DNA of 64,000 bases, from NCBI GenBank assembly GCA_002347095.1, contig DDWZ01000016.1:124001-188000 (forward strand), in the 5' to 3' direction. Source of the stretch: Desulfobulbaceae bacterium UBA2273 (GTDB taxonomy: Bacteria; Desulfobacterota; Desulfobulbia; Desulfobulbales; Desulfurivibrionaceae). Made by a program: the position numbers and the translations under genes. A model generated the notes under the pieces. It did not search any database, was not told where the DNA came from, and saw nothing but the letters and a program-made list of their open reading frames with translations. The stretch's first letter is position 1; each line of letters starts with the position of its first letter. Positions 50,263-60,880 of the stretch are shown one piece after another.

Positions 50263-50892
50263 ATGCCTAAAAAATTAGGATTACTGGGTAAGAAGATTGG
50301 CATGACCCGGATCTATTCCGAGGACGGCACTGCTGTCGCGGTAACGGTCATTGAAACTGGACCATGTGTGGTGCTTCAGAAAAAATCCGTTGCCAAGGAA
50401 GGGTACGATGCCATCCAGGTCGGGTTCGGCGCCAAGAGGGAATCTCGTTTGAACAAGCCGGACGCCGGTCATGCTAAGGCTTCAGGAAAGGGCGGATTTT
50501 ACCATATTAAAGAGTTCCGGATTGCGGATCCCAGCCAGTTTGAAGTGGGGCAGGCAATATTGGTTTCGGATCTTTTCAAGGTCGGCGACATCATTGATGT
50601 GAGCGGTGCCGTTAAAGGACGTGGTTTTCAGGGTGTTATCCGAAGACACGGCTTTAAGGGCGGCCCTTCCGGCCATGGTTCGATGTTTCATCGTGCTCCT
50701 GGCTCCATTGGTTGTAGCGCCTGGCCGAGCCGGGTTATTAAAGGGAAGAAGATGCCTGGGCATATGGGCACGAATATGGTCACCAAGAAAAGCGTGACCA
50801 TTATGGATATCCGGCCTGAGCAAAATGTGCTTGTCGTCAAAGGCGGCGTGCCTGGTGCAAAGCAGGGTTTGTTGCATATTTATACAAAATAA
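50263..50892 (+). CDS. rplC: 50S ribosomal protein L3
   Basis: 209 residues starting MPKKLGLLGKKIGMTRIYSE. The central loop FKGGPSGHGSMFHRAPGSIG and the GKKMPGHMG segment contain the site methylated in some bacteria. It follows rpsJ by 68 bases in normal S10-operon order. Confidence 0.99.
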   Translation: MPKKLGLLGKKIGMTRIYSEDGTAVAVTVIETGPCVVLQKKSVAKEGYDAIQVGFGAKRESRLNKPDAGHAKASGKGGFYHIKEFRIADPSQFEVGQAILVSDLFKVGDIIDVSGAVKGRGFQGVIRRHGFKGGPSGHGSMFHRAPGSIGCSAWPSRVIKGKKMPGHMGTNMVTKKSVTIMDIRPEQNVLVVKGGVPGAKQGLLHIYTK

Positions 50893-50934
50893 TGAGTCTT
50901 AGTTGCCTTAAGATTTATTTTGGGGGTGCCGGAA

Positions 50935-51558
50935 ATGGCAGTTACTGAAATATTCAATGTTGAAAATGTGAAAGTGGGCGATCTTGAGTTGAACGACAAT
51001 CTGTTTGCCGTTCCAGTCAATCCCCATATCATTCATGAAATTGTACGGATGCAGCGCGCTGCCCGCCGGGCTGGTACTGCCTGCACGAAAACACGGACCG
51101 AGGTCCGTGGCGGCGGCAAGAAGCCCTGGAAACAAAAAGGCACCGGCCGTGCACGTTCCGGCACCAGAACTTCTCCCCTGTGGCGAGGTGGTGGTGTGGT
51201 TTTTGGCCCGAAGCCCCGCGATTATTCCTTCAAGCTTCCCAAGAAGGTTAAAAAGCTCGGTCTCCGCATGGCTTTGAGCTCACGCTTCGGTGATAAGCTC
51301 TTGTTGGTTCTTGATAATTTCAAAATTGAAGAAATCAAGACCAAGAAATTTATCGGGGTCATGAACGCCCTGAAGATCGATAACGCCTTGATTGTAATTC
51401 CGGAGCGTGATGATCATCTCGAGCGTTCGTCCCGCAATGTTCAGGGCTTTAAGGTTATTCCGACGGCAGGGCTGAATGTCTATGACATTTTGCTCCATAA
51501 GCACATTGTCTTACTGCAGCCTTGTATTGGCCAGCTGGAAGAGAGGTTGTTGTCATGA
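50935..51558 (+). CDS. rplD: 50S ribosomal protein L4
   Basis: 207 residues from ATG 50935. Exit-tunnel loop TRTEVRGGGKKPWKQKGTGR and WRGGGVVFGPKPRDYSFKL are clear. The upstream in-frame TTG at 50920 would include the GGGGG ribosome binding site and is rejected. The stop overlaps the rplW start (ATGA), so translation is coupled. In E. coli L4 represses the S10 operon. Confidence 0.98.
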   Translation: MAVTEIFNVENVKVGDLELNDNLFAVPVNPHIIHEIVRMQRAARRAGTACTKTRTEVRGGGKKPWKQKGTGRARSGTRTSPLWRGGGVVFGPKPRDYSFKLPKKVKKLGLRMALSSRFGDKLLLVLDNFKIEEIKTKKFIGVMNALKIDNALIVIPERDDHLERSSRNVQGFKVIPTAGLNVYDILLHKHIVLLQPCIGQLEERLLS

Positions 51559-51845
51559 AAGATATGTTCAGTATTATCAAAAAACCTTGCCTGACGGAAA
51601 AGGCCCTTGGTTTGCAGGAAATGCACAATCAGGTTGTTGTCAAGGTTGATCCCCGCGCCAATAAAATTGAGATCAAGGATGCTGTCGAAAAGCTCTTCAG
51701 CGTTAAGGTCGCCACGGTGCGGACCGCGAACATGCACGGCAAGAAAAAACGTGTTGGCAAGAATTTCGGACAGCAGTCAGACTGGAAAAAGGCCATTGTT
51801 ACTCTTGAAGAAGGGAATAAGATCGATTTCCTTGAGAAGATTTAA
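51555..51845 (+). CDS. rplW: 50S ribosomal protein L23
   Basis: 96 residues: IIKKPCLTEKALGLQEMHNQ, KIEIKDAVEKLFSVKVATVRT and GKKKRVGKNFG. It lies at the tunnel exit, docking trigger factor and SRP. The ATG overlaps the rplD stop by 4 bases. Confidence 0.98.
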   Translation: MKDMFSIIKKPCLTEKALGLQEMHNQVVVKVDPRANKIEIKDAVEKLFSVKVATVRTANMHGKKKRVGKNFGQQSDWKKAIVTLEEGNKIDFLEKI

Positions 51846-51916
51846 GGGAAGTCTCGTCGGCAAGAGCTGTAATTTTTTGTTACGAATACGGAATTTAAAT
51901 ATTATCGGGGTTTGAA

Positions 51917-52738
51917 ATGGCATTAAAGACCTATAAACCTACATCACCGGGCAGAAGAACACTTGTTACAGTTGTCAATCCCGAGTTGTCAAAGGATAAA
52001 CCGCAGAAATCGTTGGTTCGCCCCATCAGCAAGACCGGGGGACGGAACAACAATGGGCGCATTACATCCAGGCATATTGGTGGGGGTCATAAGCGGAAAT
52101 ATCGTTTGATCGACTTTAAACGGGAAAAGATGGATATCCCTGCAAAAGTCGCTGCTATAGAATACGACCCGAATCGTTCGGCGAATTTGGCCCTGCTGAA
52201 CTACGTGGATGGCGAAAAACGCTATATCCTTTCTCCTCTGGGAATCAAGATTGGAGATACCGTTGTCGCGGGTGAGGCTGTTGATATTAAGCCAGGCAAC
52301 TGTTTGCCCATGGGCAACATGCCGCTCGGCAGCATCATTCATAATCTCGAGATGAAAATCGGCAAGGGTGCGCAACTCGTGAGAAGCGCTGGTGTCTCCG
52401 CGCAGCTTATGGCCAAGGAAGGCGAGTATGTTACGGTGAAATTGCCTTCGGGCGAGGTTCGCAAATTTCACCGGAAATGTCGGGCCTGTATTGGTCAGGT
52501 AGGCAACAATGAACACGAGAGCCAGAAGCTCGGCAAAGCTGGACGGAGTCGTTGGAAAGGAAACCGTCCCAAGGTTCGTGGTGTTGCCATGAACCCGCTT
52601 GATCATCCAATGGGTGGTGGTGAGGGTAAAAGCTCTGGTGGTCGCCATCCTTGTACCCCGTGGGGTGTTCCCACCAAGGGTTATAAAACACGCGGCAAGA
52701 AGTCATCCGATAAATTTATCGTTAAGAAAAGATCATAA
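51917..52738 (+). CDS. rplB: 50S ribosomal protein L2
   Basis: 273 residues, starting [20 protein letters not shown], then [18 protein letters not shown] and the peptidyl-transferase-proximal [20 protein letters not shown], which contains the conserved histidine. It is required for subunit joining. It starts 71 bases after rplW. Confidence 0.99.
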   Translation: MALKTYKPTSPGRRTLVTVVNPELSKDKPQKSLVRPISKTGGRNNNGRITSRHIGGGHKRKYRLIDFKREKMDIPAKVAAIEYDPNRSANLALLNYVDGEKRYILSPLGIKIGDTVVAGEAVDIKPGNCLPMGNMPLGSIIHNLEMKIGKGAQLVRSAGVSAQLMAKEGEYVTVKLPSGEVRKFHRKCRACIGQVGNNEHESQKLGKAGRSRWKGNRPKVRGVAMNPLDHPMGGGEGKSSGGRHPCTPWGVPTKGYKTRGKKSSDKFIVKKRS

Positions 52739-52753
52739 TTAGGGGGTATACAA

Positions 52754-53029
52754 GTGGGACGTTCAGTTAAAAAAGGTCCATTTGTAGATGACCATTTGAT
52801 GTCAAAGGTCATGAAGGCCAAGGATGAAGGCTCCAGGAAGGTTATCCAGACCTGGTCCAGACGTTCTGATGTAATTCCGGAAATGGTTGGGCTCACTTTT
52901 GCCGTGCACAACGGCAAAAAGTTCATCCCGGTTTTTGTGACGGAAAACATGGTAGGACATAAGCTTGGTGAGTTTTCGCCGACTCGTACCTACTACGGTC
53001 ACGCAGCGGACAAGAAGAAAAAGAAATAA
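52754..53029 (+). CDS. rpsS: 30S ribosomal protein S19
   Basis: 91 residues from GTG 52754 ([19 protein letters not shown]). [20 protein letters not shown] and [20 protein letters not shown] are diagnostic. AGGGGG lies about 8 bases upstream. Confidence 0.98.
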   Translation: MGRSVKKGPFVDDHLMSKVMKAKDEGSRKVIQTWSRRSDVIPEMVGLTFAVHNGKKFIPVFVTENMVGHKLGEFSPTRTYYGHAADKKKKK

Positions 53030-53078
53030 AAGCTGCTAAACCGCACACGGTCTTCAGGTAAAGAAAGGAGTTCATTCG

Positions 53079-53411
53079 ATGGAAGCAAAAGCGCTTGCTC
53101 GTTATATAAGGATTTCACCGCAAAAAGCCAGGCTCGTTGCCGATCTGGTCCGCGGAAAAAGTGTTGATCATGCCATTAACGCACTGCGGTTTTTGCCTAA
53201 AAAAGGCGCCCGGTTGCTGAAAAAAGTTATTGAGTCAGCAGTGGCCAATGCCAGCCAGAATGAGAGTATCGACGTGGATACCCTCTATGTGAAGTCTATT
53301 TTTATAGACGGCGGGCCGATGCTGAAAAGAATCATGCCGCGTGCCCAAGGGCGGGCGAACAGAATTCTGAAAAGAACGAGCCACATCACTGTTGTTTTGG
53401 ATGAGCAATAA
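53079..53411 (+). CDS. rplV: 50S ribosomal protein L22
   Basis: 110 residues: [19 protein letters not shown], then the tunnel-lining beta hairpin [28 protein letters not shown] precedes the ATG. Confidence 0.98.
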   Translation: MEAKALARYIRISPQKARLVADLVRGKSVDHAINALRFLPKKGARLLKKVIESAVANASQNESIDVDTLYVKSIFIDGGPMLKRIMPRAQGRANRILKRTSHITVVLDEQ

Positions 53412-53480
53412 CAGAATACAGAAGTAATAGGGTATTCATCAGTACTTTGATTTGCATTTCAATGAGAATGGAGGAAGGTT

Positions 53481-54128
53481 TTGGGCCAGAAAGTTAATCC
53501 GATAGGTTTACGACTGAATATTATACGTACCTGGGACTCCATCTGGTACGCCGACAAGGATTATGCCAAAAAATTTCTTGAGGATCAGAGCCTGAGGAAA
53601 TTTCTAAAAAAGCGGCTCTATCATGCTGGCATTTCCAAAATTCAGATAGCCAGAACCGGCGATAAGCTCCGGATTAAGCTCCATACCGCCCGTCCAGGCA
53701 TTGTTATCGGCAAAAAAGGGACAGAGATCGAGGTTCTGAAGGCTGAAATTGACAAATTGACCGGCAAGGAGTGCGTTCTTGATATTCAGGAGGTTCGTCG
53801 TCCTGAGGCAGATGCGCAACTGGTGGCGGAGAACATTGCTTTGCAGCTTGAAAGACGGGTAGCCTTCCGGCGCGCCATGAAGAAGTCAGTAAATATGGCC
53901 TTGAAGTTCGGCGCCAAAGGTGTTAAAATCGCGTGTTCAGGACGGCTGGGTGGTGCGGAAATAGCTCGTCAGGAATGGGTGCGCGAGGGTCGAGTCCCCC
54001 TGCATACTCTTCGTGCTGATGTGGATTATGGTATTGCCGAGGCGAATACTACCTATGGCAAGATCGGCGTTAAGGTCTGGATCTTCAAGGGTGAAGTTCT
54101 GAGTGCTGCCGACCAGATTGCCGAATAA
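53481..54128 (+). CDS. rpsC: 30S ribosomal protein S3
   Basis: 215 residues from TTG 53481 ([20 protein letters not shown]), with GGAGGAAGG upstream. KH domain ([35 protein letters not shown]) and C-terminal [20 protein letters not shown]. It forms part of the mRNA entry site. Confidence 0.98.
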   Translation: MGQKVNPIGLRLNIIRTWDSIWYADKDYAKKFLEDQSLRKFLKKRLYHAGISKIQIARTGDKLRIKLHTARPGIVIGKKGTEIEVLKAEIDKLTGKECVLDIQEVRRPEADAQLVAENIALQLERRVAFRRAMKKSVNMALKFGAKGVKIACSGRLGGAEIARQEWVREGRVPLHTLRADVDYGIAEANTTYGKIGVKVWIFKGEVLSAADQIAE

Positions 54129-54182
54129 CTCGTTATCGGGTGAAACGGCTTTAAATAAGTCAGTCACAGATAGGATATACCG

Positions 54183-54599
54183 ATGTTAAGTCCAAAAAAA
54201 GTAAAACATAGAAAGATGTTTAAGGGCCGCCTGACTGGCGCAGCGTATCGCGGGTCTGGATTTTCTTTCGGTGAATATGCCCTAAAGGCTGTCGGCTGTG
54301 GCAAAATGACCGCCCAGCAGATTGAGGCGGCTCGTATTGCAATCAATAGAAAGATTAAGAGAACCGGACAACTGTGGATCCGGATTTTTCCGGATAAGCC
54401 CATTACCAAGAAGCCTGCTGAAACCCGGATGGGAAAAGGCAAGGGTAATCCGGAATATTGGGTCGCCCAGGTAAAGCCGGGCCGCATACTGTATGAACTG
54501 GCCGGGGTTGATGATGATTTGGCCAGGGAGGCGTTGCAGTTGGCCGCCAATAAGTTGCCTTTCCCGACTAAAGTAATTTATGTGGGGGAAACCTTATGA
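54183..54599 (+). CDS. rplP: 50S ribosomal protein L16
   Basis: 138 residues starting [17 protein letters not shown], with [20 protein letters not shown] and the [19 protein letters not shown] loop near the A site. Its stop overlaps the rpmC start (ATGA). Confidence 0.98.
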   Translation: MLSPKKVKHRKMFKGRLTGAAYRGSGFSFGEYALKAVGCGKMTAQQIEAARIAINRKIKRTGQLWIRIFPDKPITKKPAETRMGKGKGNPEYWVAQVKPGRILYELAGVDDDLAREALQLAANKLPFPTKVIYVGETL

Positions 54600-54784
54600 A
54601 AATGAAAGATATACGCGAGCTTGGAAAAGATGAGCTTGTTGCCAAGGTTCGGGAATTGTCGGAGGAGCATTTCAGGCTGAAGTTCCAGCACGGCATTCGT
54701 CCCTTGGAAAATACGGCAAAATTGCGGCAGTTGCGTAAAGAGATTGCCCGGATGCAAACCGCTCTTACTGCGCATACCGCGTAA
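54596..54784 (+). CDS. rpmC: 50S ribosomal protein L29
   Basis: 62 residues, [20 protein letters not shown] then [20 protein letters not shown], the two-helix L29 fold at the tunnel exit. It overlaps rplP by 4 bases. Confidence 0.96.
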   Translation: MKMKDIRELGKDELVAKVRELSEEHFRLKFQHGIRPLENTAKLRQLRKEIARMQTALTAHTA

Positions 54785-54866
54785 CGTATAGCTGGTTTCT
54801 GGCCAAGATTACTGGTGGTTTTTAGTGCTTGCGCCAATCGATAACGCTATTTGGTAGGATACTTTC

Positions 54867-55127
54867 ATGGTTGATGGAAAATCGAATAAGAAGACTCGGG
54901 TTGGTTTCGTAGTCAGCACCAAGATGGACAAAAGTGCTATTGTTCAGACCGAGCGCCTTGTCCCGCATAAACTGTATGGGAAGTTCATGCGCCAGCATAA
55001 TAAATGCATGGTCCACGACCCGGAAAACAGTTGCAGCGTTGGTGACAGGGTTTTGATAGAAGAGTGCCGTCCGTTGAGCAAGAATAAACGGTGGCGGATT
55101 ATGGAAGTCATCGAGAAAGCCGTATAA
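54867..55127 (+). CDS. rpsQ: 30S ribosomal protein S17
   Basis: 86 residues: GFVVSTKMDKSAIVQTERLV, VGDRVLIEECRPLSKNKRWR, an OB fold. The start follows GGTAGGATAC; the gap from rpmC is 82 bases. Confidence 0.97.
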   Translation: MVDGKSNKKTRVGFVVSTKMDKSAIVQTERLVPHKLYGKFMRQHNKCMVHDPENSCSVGDRVLIEECRPLSKNKRWRIMEVIEKAV

Positions 55128-55201
55128 TCTGCGGTTTTTGATAACTAAGTTCCCGGCAGCTTGCTTGGGTACTTCTAAAGTGTTCTGCGGTTGGTGAAGA
55201 A

Positions 55202-55570
55202 ATGATACAAACAGAAACCGTACTTAATGTAGCAGATAATTCAGGCGCCAAAAAGGTTCTTTGCATAAGAGTCTTGGGCGGAACAAGGCGTCGGTATGCC
55301 TCTGTTGGTGATGTTATTGTTGTCACCGTTAAAGAAGCAATTCCCAACGCCAAGGTGAAGAAGGGTGATGTTCTCCGGGCTGTTGTGGTCAGGACCGTCA
55401 AAGAGATTCGTCGCACGGACGACACCATCGTCCGGTTTGATGATAATTCAGCCGTGTTGCTTGCAAATTCCGGGGAGCCGATTGGAAGCCGTATTTTCGG
55501 TCCGGTTGCCAGGGAGTTGCGGCCGAAGGGGTATATGAAAATTATATCGTTGGCCCCTGAAGTTCTGTAA
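55202..55570 (+). CDS. rplN: 50S ribosomal protein L14
   Basis: 122 residues starting [20 protein letters not shown], with [20 protein letters not shown] and [20 protein letters not shown]. It is part of the intersubunit bridge near the GTPase centre. Confidence 0.99.
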   Translation: MIQTETVLNVADNSGAKKVLCIRVLGGTRRRYASVGDVIVVTVKEAIPNAKVKKGDVLRAVVVRTVKEIRRTDDTIVRFDDNSAVLLANSGEPIGSRIFGPVARELRPKGYMKIISLAPEVL

Positions 55571-55645
55571 CCGAGGTTAAAACGAAGAGCTGGATGTTCA
55601 AAGAGAGTTCCCGCCCACATCTTGGGTGGTTGAGAGGCTGAAGGT

Positions 55646-55978
55646 ATGAGAGCAAAAACACATCTGAAAATTAATGATCAGGTTGAGGTGATCGCCGGTA
55701 AGGACAAAGGTCGTGTCGGCAAGGTCATCAAGGTCAACGCCACCGATGGTAAAGCCATTGTTGAAAAGATCAACATGATAAAGCGGCACACGAAGCCCAG
55801 TCAAATGAACCAGCAGGGCGGGATCATTGAGAAGGAAGCGGCTCTTGATGCTTCCAATCTGATGGTGATCTGTCCTAAATGTTCCAAGACTTCACGTGTA
55901 GGCAAAAAAATACTGGAAGATGGATCTAAGGTTCGCATTTGCAAGAAATGTAATGAATCTTTAGAGGCGAAAGCCTAA
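55646..55978 (+). CDS. rplX: 50S ribosomal protein L24
   Basis: 110 residues: KOW motif [20 protein letters not shown], then [19 protein letters not shown]. The C-terminal part has a [11 protein letters not shown]...CKKC zinc-ribbon-like four-cysteine arrangement seen in many L24 proteins. Confidence 0.98.
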   Translation: MRAKTHLKINDQVEVIAGKDKGRVGKVIKVNATDGKAIVEKINMIKRHTKPSQMNQQGGIIEKEAALDASNLMVICPKCSKTSRVGKKILEDGSKVRICKKCNESLEAKA

Positions 55979-56007
55979 TAGGTCCTGATTTTTTTTTGGA
56001 GGCAAGA

Positions 56008-56547
56008 ATGGCTGGGGTAAAAGAGATATATCAGGGCGAGTGTGTCCCGCAGCTCATGAAGGAATTCGGCTATCAGAACATCATGCGGGTGCCGAAGATA
56101 ACCAAGATCGTGTTGAACATGGGCTTGGGAGAAGCGGTGCAGAACCCGAAGATCATCGACAGTGCGGTACAGGAGCTGACTTTGATTGCTGGGCAGAAGG
56201 CCGTTGTTACCAAGGCCAAGAAGTCCATCGCCGGTTTTAAGTTGCGTGCCGGGGTGCCCATTGGTTGCAGGGTCACGCTTCGCGGCGACCGGATGTATGA
56301 TTTTTTTGCCAAGCTGGTGCATATTGCCTTGCCGCGGGTCCGTGACTTCCGCGGGTTATCCATGAAGGCCTTTGATGGGCGTGGGAATTATGCCATGGGC
56401 ATCAAGGAGCATATTATTTTCCCTGAGATTGATTACGACAAAATCGACAAGATCAAGGGACTCAATATTGCGATTACTACGACCGCCGAGACAGATGATG
56501 AAGGCCGGTTTCTTTTGAAAGCAATGGGAATGCCCTTTAGGAAATAG
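56008..56547 (+). CDS. rplE: 50S ribosomal protein L5
   Basis: 179 residues from ATG 56008 ([14 protein letters not shown]). [36 protein letters not shown] and [18 protein letters not shown] are diagnostic. It binds 5S rRNA. The SD GGAGG lies 7 bases upstream; the in-frame TTG at 55996 overlaps it and is rejected. Confidence 0.98.
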   Translation: MAGVKEIYQGECVPQLMKEFGYQNIMRVPKITKIVLNMGLGEAVQNPKIIDSAVQELTLIAGQKAVVTKAKKSIAGFKLRAGVPIGCRVTLRGDRMYDFFAKLVHIALPRVRDFRGLSMKAFDGRGNYAMGIKEHIIFPEIDYDKIDKIKGLNIAITTTAETDDEGRFLLKAMGMPFRK

Positions 56548-56568
56548 CACAGGGTAAGGAGGAAGAAG

Positions 56569-56754
56569 TTGGCTAAAAAGTCTTTGATAGCAAAGTGCAA
56601 GCGGACGCCGAAGTTTCCAGTGAGGGCATATAACCGTTGCGGTTTATGCGGCCGGTCGAAAGCTGTTTATAGAAAATTCGGCGTCTGCCGTATCTGTTTC
56701 CGTAATTTGGCTAATCGTGGTGAAATTACCGGTGTTACCAAGTCAAGTTGGTAA
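56569..56754 (+). CDS. rpsN: 30S ribosomal protein S14, zinc-binding type
   Basis: 61 residues from TTG 56569 ([20 protein letters not shown]), SD AAGGAGG. The short form with CGLCGRSK and [12 protein letters not shown] cysteine pairs is the zinc (C+) S14. The longer zinc-free paralogue is not seen in this window. Confidence 0.97.
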   Translation: MAKKSLIAKCKRTPKFPVRAYNRCGLCGRSKAVYRKFGVCRICFRNLANRGEITGVTKSSW

Positions 56755-56824
56755 TAGTGTTGATTGTACTCGCCGTAGATATGTTAACTGTTTGTTTTAA
56801 AAATCATCATAGGGAGCAAGGACT

Positions 56825-57223
56825 ATGTCCATGACTGACCCCCTGGCTGATATGCTGACCAGGATAAGAAATGCCGGTATGGTCAAGTTTGAGACTGTGG
56901 AAATGCCGCTTTCGAAAGTGAAAACCGGTGTTGCTGCGATCCTGAAGAAGGAAGGCTTTATCAATGACTATCAAGTCCTTGATACGGACACGCAAGGTGT
57001 TTTGCGTATTGAAATGAAATACGACCAGAACAATGAGCGGATTATCACCAACCTGAAGCGGGTCAGCAAGCCTGGTCGCCGTATCTATGTGAAGCACGAC
57101 CAGATCCCCAAGGTAATGAGTGGCCTTGGTATCGCGATTATCTCGACCTCCAAGGGGATATTCACAGATAAAGAGGCCCGGGCCATGAAGATTGGCGGCG
57201 AGCTTCTCTGTGAAGTTTGGTAA
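56825..57223 (+). CDS. rpsH: 30S ribosomal protein S8
   Basis: 132 residues: [20 protein letters not shown], the C-terminal [20 protein letters not shown] and GGELLCEVW. In E. coli S8 represses the spc operon. A second in-frame ATG six bases on (56831) is equally possible; AAGGA favours the first only slightly. Confidence 0.97.
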   Translation: MSMTDPLADMLTRIRNAGMVKFETVEMPLSKVKTGVAAILKKEGFINDYQVLDTDTQGVLRIEMKYDQNNERIITNLKRVSKPGRRIYVKHDQIPKVMSGLGIAIISTSKGIFTDKEARAMKIGGELLCEVW

Positions 57224-57277
57224 GTCGAATTTGTAATTGCTAACTATTGAGTATTACGTAACAAGTGGAGAATCGCC

Positions 57278-57820
57278 ATGTCTAGGATTGGCAATCAACC
57301 TATCCCTGTCCCTAAAGGGGTTAAGCTTGATATAAATGGAACATACGTTAAAGTCGCCGGGCCCAAAGGTACGCTGGAACGGACTATCCGCCCCGAGATT
57401 GCTTTGCAGGCAGAAGGGGACAACCTGATCGTTGTCCGTAAGGATAATAGCAAACGGACCAGGGCCTTTTCCGGACTCACTCGTACCTTGGTCAACAACA
57501 TGATTGTTGGCGTGGACAAGGGTTTTCAGAAAAAATTAGCCATCGAAGGCGTTGGTTACCGGGCCGAGGTTAAAGGCTCTGTTTTAAACCTGAGCGTGGG
57601 CTATTCAAATCCGGTTGAGTTTGATCTTCCTAAAGGTGTTTCTGCTGAAGTTGATAAAGCAAATAATGTCACCTTGGATTGTATTGATAAAGAGTTGCTG
57701 GGTGAAACTGCCGCTAAAATCCGTGCTGTGCGTCCGCCTGAGCCTTATAAGGGCAAGGGAATTCGTTACGCAGATGAATATATAGCCCGGAAAGCTGGTA
57801 AGTCTGCTTCCAAAAAGTAG
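57278..57820 (+). CDS. rplF: 50S ribosomal protein L6
   Basis: 180 residues, MSRIGNQPIPVPKGVKLDIN, two related folds, with IEGVGYRAEVKGSVLNLSVG and PPEPYKGKGIRYADEYIARK near the sarcin-ricin loop contact. The start follows AAGTGGAGA. Confidence 0.98.
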   Translation: MSRIGNQPIPVPKGVKLDINGTYVKVAGPKGTLERTIRPEIALQAEGDNLIVVRKDNSKRTRAFSGLTRTLVNNMIVGVDKGFQKKLAIEGVGYRAEVKGSVLNLSVGYSNPVEFDLPKGVSAEVDKANNVTLDCIDKELLGETAAKIRAVRPPEPYKGKGIRYADEYIARKAGKSASKK

Positions 57821-57877
57821 AAATGACGCCTAGGCTTTTCGCGGGTTGCAAGAGATAAATATTTATAAGGCAAAACA

Positions 57878-58243
57878 ATGGGTAAGATAAATCCGAAAGA
57901 AAGTGCTCGTATCAAGCGGGTTAAGCGGATCAGGAAGAATATTGTCGGGACTCCTGAGAGACCTCGTTTGCGTGTTTTTAAAAGCGCAAAACATATCTAT
58001 TGCCAGATTATAGACGATGTTGCCGGCAACACCTTGGCTGCCATGTCCACTGTTGATAAGGGGATGATTGCCGCCGATATCAAGGGCAAGTCTGAGAAAG
58101 CGCGTCAGGTAGGGTTGAAAATTGCCGAACTTGCCAAAGGCAAAGGGATCGAAAAGGTGGTTTTCGACAGAGGCGGATACATCTATCATGGCCGGGTCAA
58201 GGCTCTGTCTGAAGGCGCCCGCGAAGGCGGTCTTGATTTCTAG
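57878..58243 (+). CDS. rplR: 50S ribosomal protein L18
   Basis: 121 residues: [60 protein letters not shown]. It carries 5S rRNA to the central protuberance. Confidence 0.98.
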   Translation: MGKINPKESARIKRVKRIRKNIVGTPERPRLRVFKSAKHIYCQIIDDVAGNTLAAMSTVDKGMIAADIKGKSEKARQVGLKIAELAKGKGIEKVVFDRGGYIYHGRVKALSEGAREGGLDF

Positions 58244-58306
58244 TTAACTGTACGAAGAAAAATTATTATCCCTGTGAAAAATTCCAAAGCAATTTGGGGG
58301 TGAACC

Positions 58307-58816
58307 TTGTCAGATTTTAATAAGAACACGAGCGGCGATGACCAGTTTATTGAAAAGATTGTTCATATCAATAGAACTGCGAAGGTAGTGAAAGGTGGAC
58401 GTCGTTTCAGCTTCAGCGCCATCGTTGTTGTGGGTGATGGAAAAGGAAAGGTCGGTTGCGGTCTTGGTAAAGCCAATCAGGTGCCTGAGGCGATCAGGAA
58501 AGGCGTTGAGCAGGCGCGTAAGGATATGAAGCGTGTTTCCATCACCGACCTGAGCATTCCGCATGAGGTTTACGGGAAATTCGGCGCAGGGAATGTAATG
58601 TTGAAACCCGCAGTTGAGGGTACCGGGGTTATTGCCGGTGGTGCTGTTCGCGCCGTGCTGGAAGCGGCCGGGGTGCATAACATACTGACCAAGTGTATCG
58701 GCTCGCATAACCCCCATAATCTGGTTAAGGCCACCATGGACGGTTTGCATCGGCTCCGGACTCCTCAGCAGATCGCAACGAGTCGTGGGAAATCCGTCGA
58801 GGAAATTTCTGCCTGA
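58307..58816 (+). CDS. rpsE: 30S ribosomal protein S5
   Basis: 169 residues from TTG 58307, [50 protein letters not shown] and [20 protein letters not shown] cover the spectinomycin-proximal loop and the KH-like fold, all intact. Confidence 0.98.
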   Translation: MSDFNKNTSGDDQFIEKIVHINRTAKVVKGGRRFSFSAIVVVGDGKGKVGCGLGKANQVPEAIRKGVEQARKDMKRVSITDLSIPHEVYGKFGAGNVMLKPAVEGTGVIAGGAVRAVLEAAGVHNILTKCIGSHNPHNLVKATMDGLHRLRTPQQIATSRGKSVEEISA

Positions 58817-58924
58817 ACTGTTTCTTACGCCCCCCGGGAATGTCATTGTCCGGGACGGATCGAGCCAGCGGTAATTGTGTGCTGAAAACAGCATGACTTT
58901 AATGAAGAGCGAATAGGTATCTAT

Positions 58925-59104
58925 ATGGCAAATCAGCTCAAAGTGACCCTGAAAAAAAGCAAGATCGGGAGCACTGAAAAAATACGTGCGACGTTGATCG
59001 GCCTGGGGCTGACCAAGATGAATAAAACTGTAATCCGGCAGGACACCCCTGAGATTCGGGGGATGATCAAAAAAGTCGAACATCTGGTTGAGGTGGAGGA
59101 TTAA
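58925..59104 (+). CDS. rpmD: 50S ribosomal protein L30
   Basis: 59 residues: [20 protein letters not shown], then [20 protein letters not shown]. Read directly from the DNA because it is short. It lies between rpsE (108 bases upstream) and rplO (3 bases downstream), its standard spc position. Confidence 0.97.
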   Translation: MANQLKVTLKKSKIGSTEKIRATLIGLGLTKMNKTVIRQDTPEIRGMIKKVEHLVEVED

Positions 59105-59107
59105 TTT

Positions 59108-59548
59108 ATGTTGACGTTAAGCAATTTGTCGCCGCAGCCAGGTTCAAGAAAGCCGAGAAAAAGAGTGGGCCGGGGTCTTGGTTCCGGTCATGGTAAGACA
59201 GCAACCCGTGGGCATAAAGGCCATAAGGCCCGCTCCGGCGGCGGCATCAAGCTGGGATTCGAAGGCGGTCAGATGCCTCTCCAGCGCCGGTTGCCCAAGC
59301 GCGGCTTTAACAATATCTTCAAGAAAGTCTACGCCATAGTGAATGTGCAGGATCTTGAGCGGTTTGCCGCCGACACCCGGATTGATCGAGAGGCCCTGAT
59401 TGCTGCCGGCCTTGTTTCCAAGAGTGATGATCTCGTGAAAGTCCTCGGAAACGGCGAATTGAAGCATGCTCTTACCCTTGCCGTCGATAAGGTGAGCGGA
59501 TCTGCGCGTCAGAAGATTGAAGCAGTTGGCGGAAGGATTGAGGAATAA
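59108..59548 (+). CDS. rplO: 50S ribosomal protein L15
   Basis: 146 residues: [60 protein letters not shown]. It sits immediately before secY (4 bases), so translation is likely coupled. Confidence 0.98.
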   Translation: MLTLSNLSPQPGSRKPRKRVGRGLGSGHGKTATRGHKGHKARSGGGIKLGFEGGQMPLQRRLPKRGFNNIFKKVYAIVNVQDLERFAADTRIDREALIAAGLVSKSDDLVKVLGNGELKHALTLAVDKVSGSARQKIEAVGGRIEE

Positions 59549-59552
59549 CTAG

Positions 59553-60863
59553 ATGCGCGCTGGGGTTCAGAATGCTGCGAACATCCCGGAATTAAGGCGC
59601 CGGATTTTATTCACTGTCATAATGCTTGCCGTGTATAGAGCCGGGGTGCAGATCCCGACTCCAGGCATCAATGGCGAGGCGGTCAACCAATTTTTTCAAA
59701 AAAGCGCTGGTTCGCTGTTTGACATGTTCAACATGTTTTCCGGCGGGGCCTTGGAAAATTTTTCCATTTTCGCCCTCGGCATCATGCCTTACATCAGCGC
59801 CTCGATCATTTTCCAATTGTTGACCGTGGTTGTTCCCCAGCTTGAAGCTCTTTCAAAAGAGGGCGAGGCTGGACGCCGTAAGATCACCCAGTATACCCGC
59901 TACGCCACGGTTGTTTTAAGCTTGATTCAAGGATTGTTCATCAGCATCGGACTGGAAAGCATGACCGCGCCCGGAACAGGGGAGATGGTGGTTATTGCCT
60001 CCGGTTGGCATTTTCGTTTGATGACGATGCTGACCTTGACCTCCGGCACCGCGTTTATCATGTGGCTTGGGGAGCAGATTACCGAACGGGGGATCGGCAA
60101 CGGTATTTCCATGATAATCTTTGCCGGTATTGTGGCGAGTATGCCTGCCGCGCTGGTGAACACCTTCAAGATGGCCAGCGCCGGCGAAATCGCCTATATC
60201 ATGCTCCCTGTTTTGCTGGTCATGATTGCCGCGGTAATCGCATTTGTCATCTTTTTTGAGACGGCGCAGCGGCGGATTCCCATTCAGTATGCGAAGCGGA
60301 TGGTCGGACGGCAGATGTACGGGGGGCAGCAATCACACCTTCCTCTTAAAATCAATATGTCCGGGGTTATTCCTCCGATTTTTGCTTCGTCAATCATGAT
60401 GTTTCCCGCCACCATCGGTCAGTTTATCCAGGTTGATTGGGTACAGAAGGTGAGCGCAGCCCTGAGCTGGGGAAGCCTGCCGCACACCTTGCTTTTTGTT
60501 GGCTTCATCGTCTTTTTCTGCTTTTTCTATACTGCGGTTACATTTAACCCGGTTGACATCGCGGAAAACCTGAAAAAACACGGTGGTTTTGTGCCAGGAA
60601 TCAGACCCGGCAAGAAAACCTCCGATTTTATCGATAAGATTGTGGTGCGGATGACGGTGATCGGTGCTGCGTATATCAGCGTTATCTGCGTGTTGCCGAC
60701 CATTTTGATTAACAAGCTGCATGTGCCTTTTTATTTCGGGGGCACCGCTCTGCTGATTGTCGTTGGCGTGGCGATTGATACAATAGCGCAGATCGAGTCC
60801 CATACGGTTATGCGTAATTATGATGGTTTCATGAAGTCAGGTGGCTTTAAGGGGCGCTCATAG
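59553..60863 (+). CDS. secY: Preprotein translocase channel subunit SecY
   Basis: 436 residues with ten TM helices. [12 protein letters not shown] (plug region), the [15 protein letters not shown] helix, the [19 protein letters not shown] segment and the C-terminal loop region [20 protein letters not shown] are typical. It works with SecE coded at 33428-33688. In many bacteria adk follows; here map follows directly. Confidence 0.98.
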   Translation: MRAGVQNAANIPELRRRILFTVIMLAVYRAGVQIPTPGINGEAVNQFFQKSAGSLFDMFNMFSGGALENFSIFALGIMPYISASIIFQLLTVVVPQLEALSKEGEAGRRKITQYTRYATVVLSLIQGLFISIGLESMTAPGTGEMVVIASGWHFRLMTMLTLTSGTAFIMWLGEQITERGIGNGISMIIFAGIVASMPAALVNTFKMASAGEIAYIMLPVLLVMIAAVIAFVIFFETAQRRIPIQYAKRMVGRQMYGGQQSHLPLKINMSGVIPPIFASSIMMFPATIGQFIQVDWVQKVSAALSWGSLPHTLLFVGFIVFFCFFYTAVTFNPVDIAENLKKHGGFVPGIRPGKKTSDFIDKIVVRMTVIGAAYISVICVLPTILINKLHVPFYFGGTALLIVVGVAIDTIAQIESHTVMRNYDGFMKSGGFKGRS

Positions 60864-60880
60864 CGTTTTGTGATGGGAAC

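Noticed and set aside
48524..50263. 579-codon minus-strand frame, similar to one at 31757-33187
   Set aside because: Both are antisense shadows of the two tuf genes; their similarity only reflects the tuf duplication.
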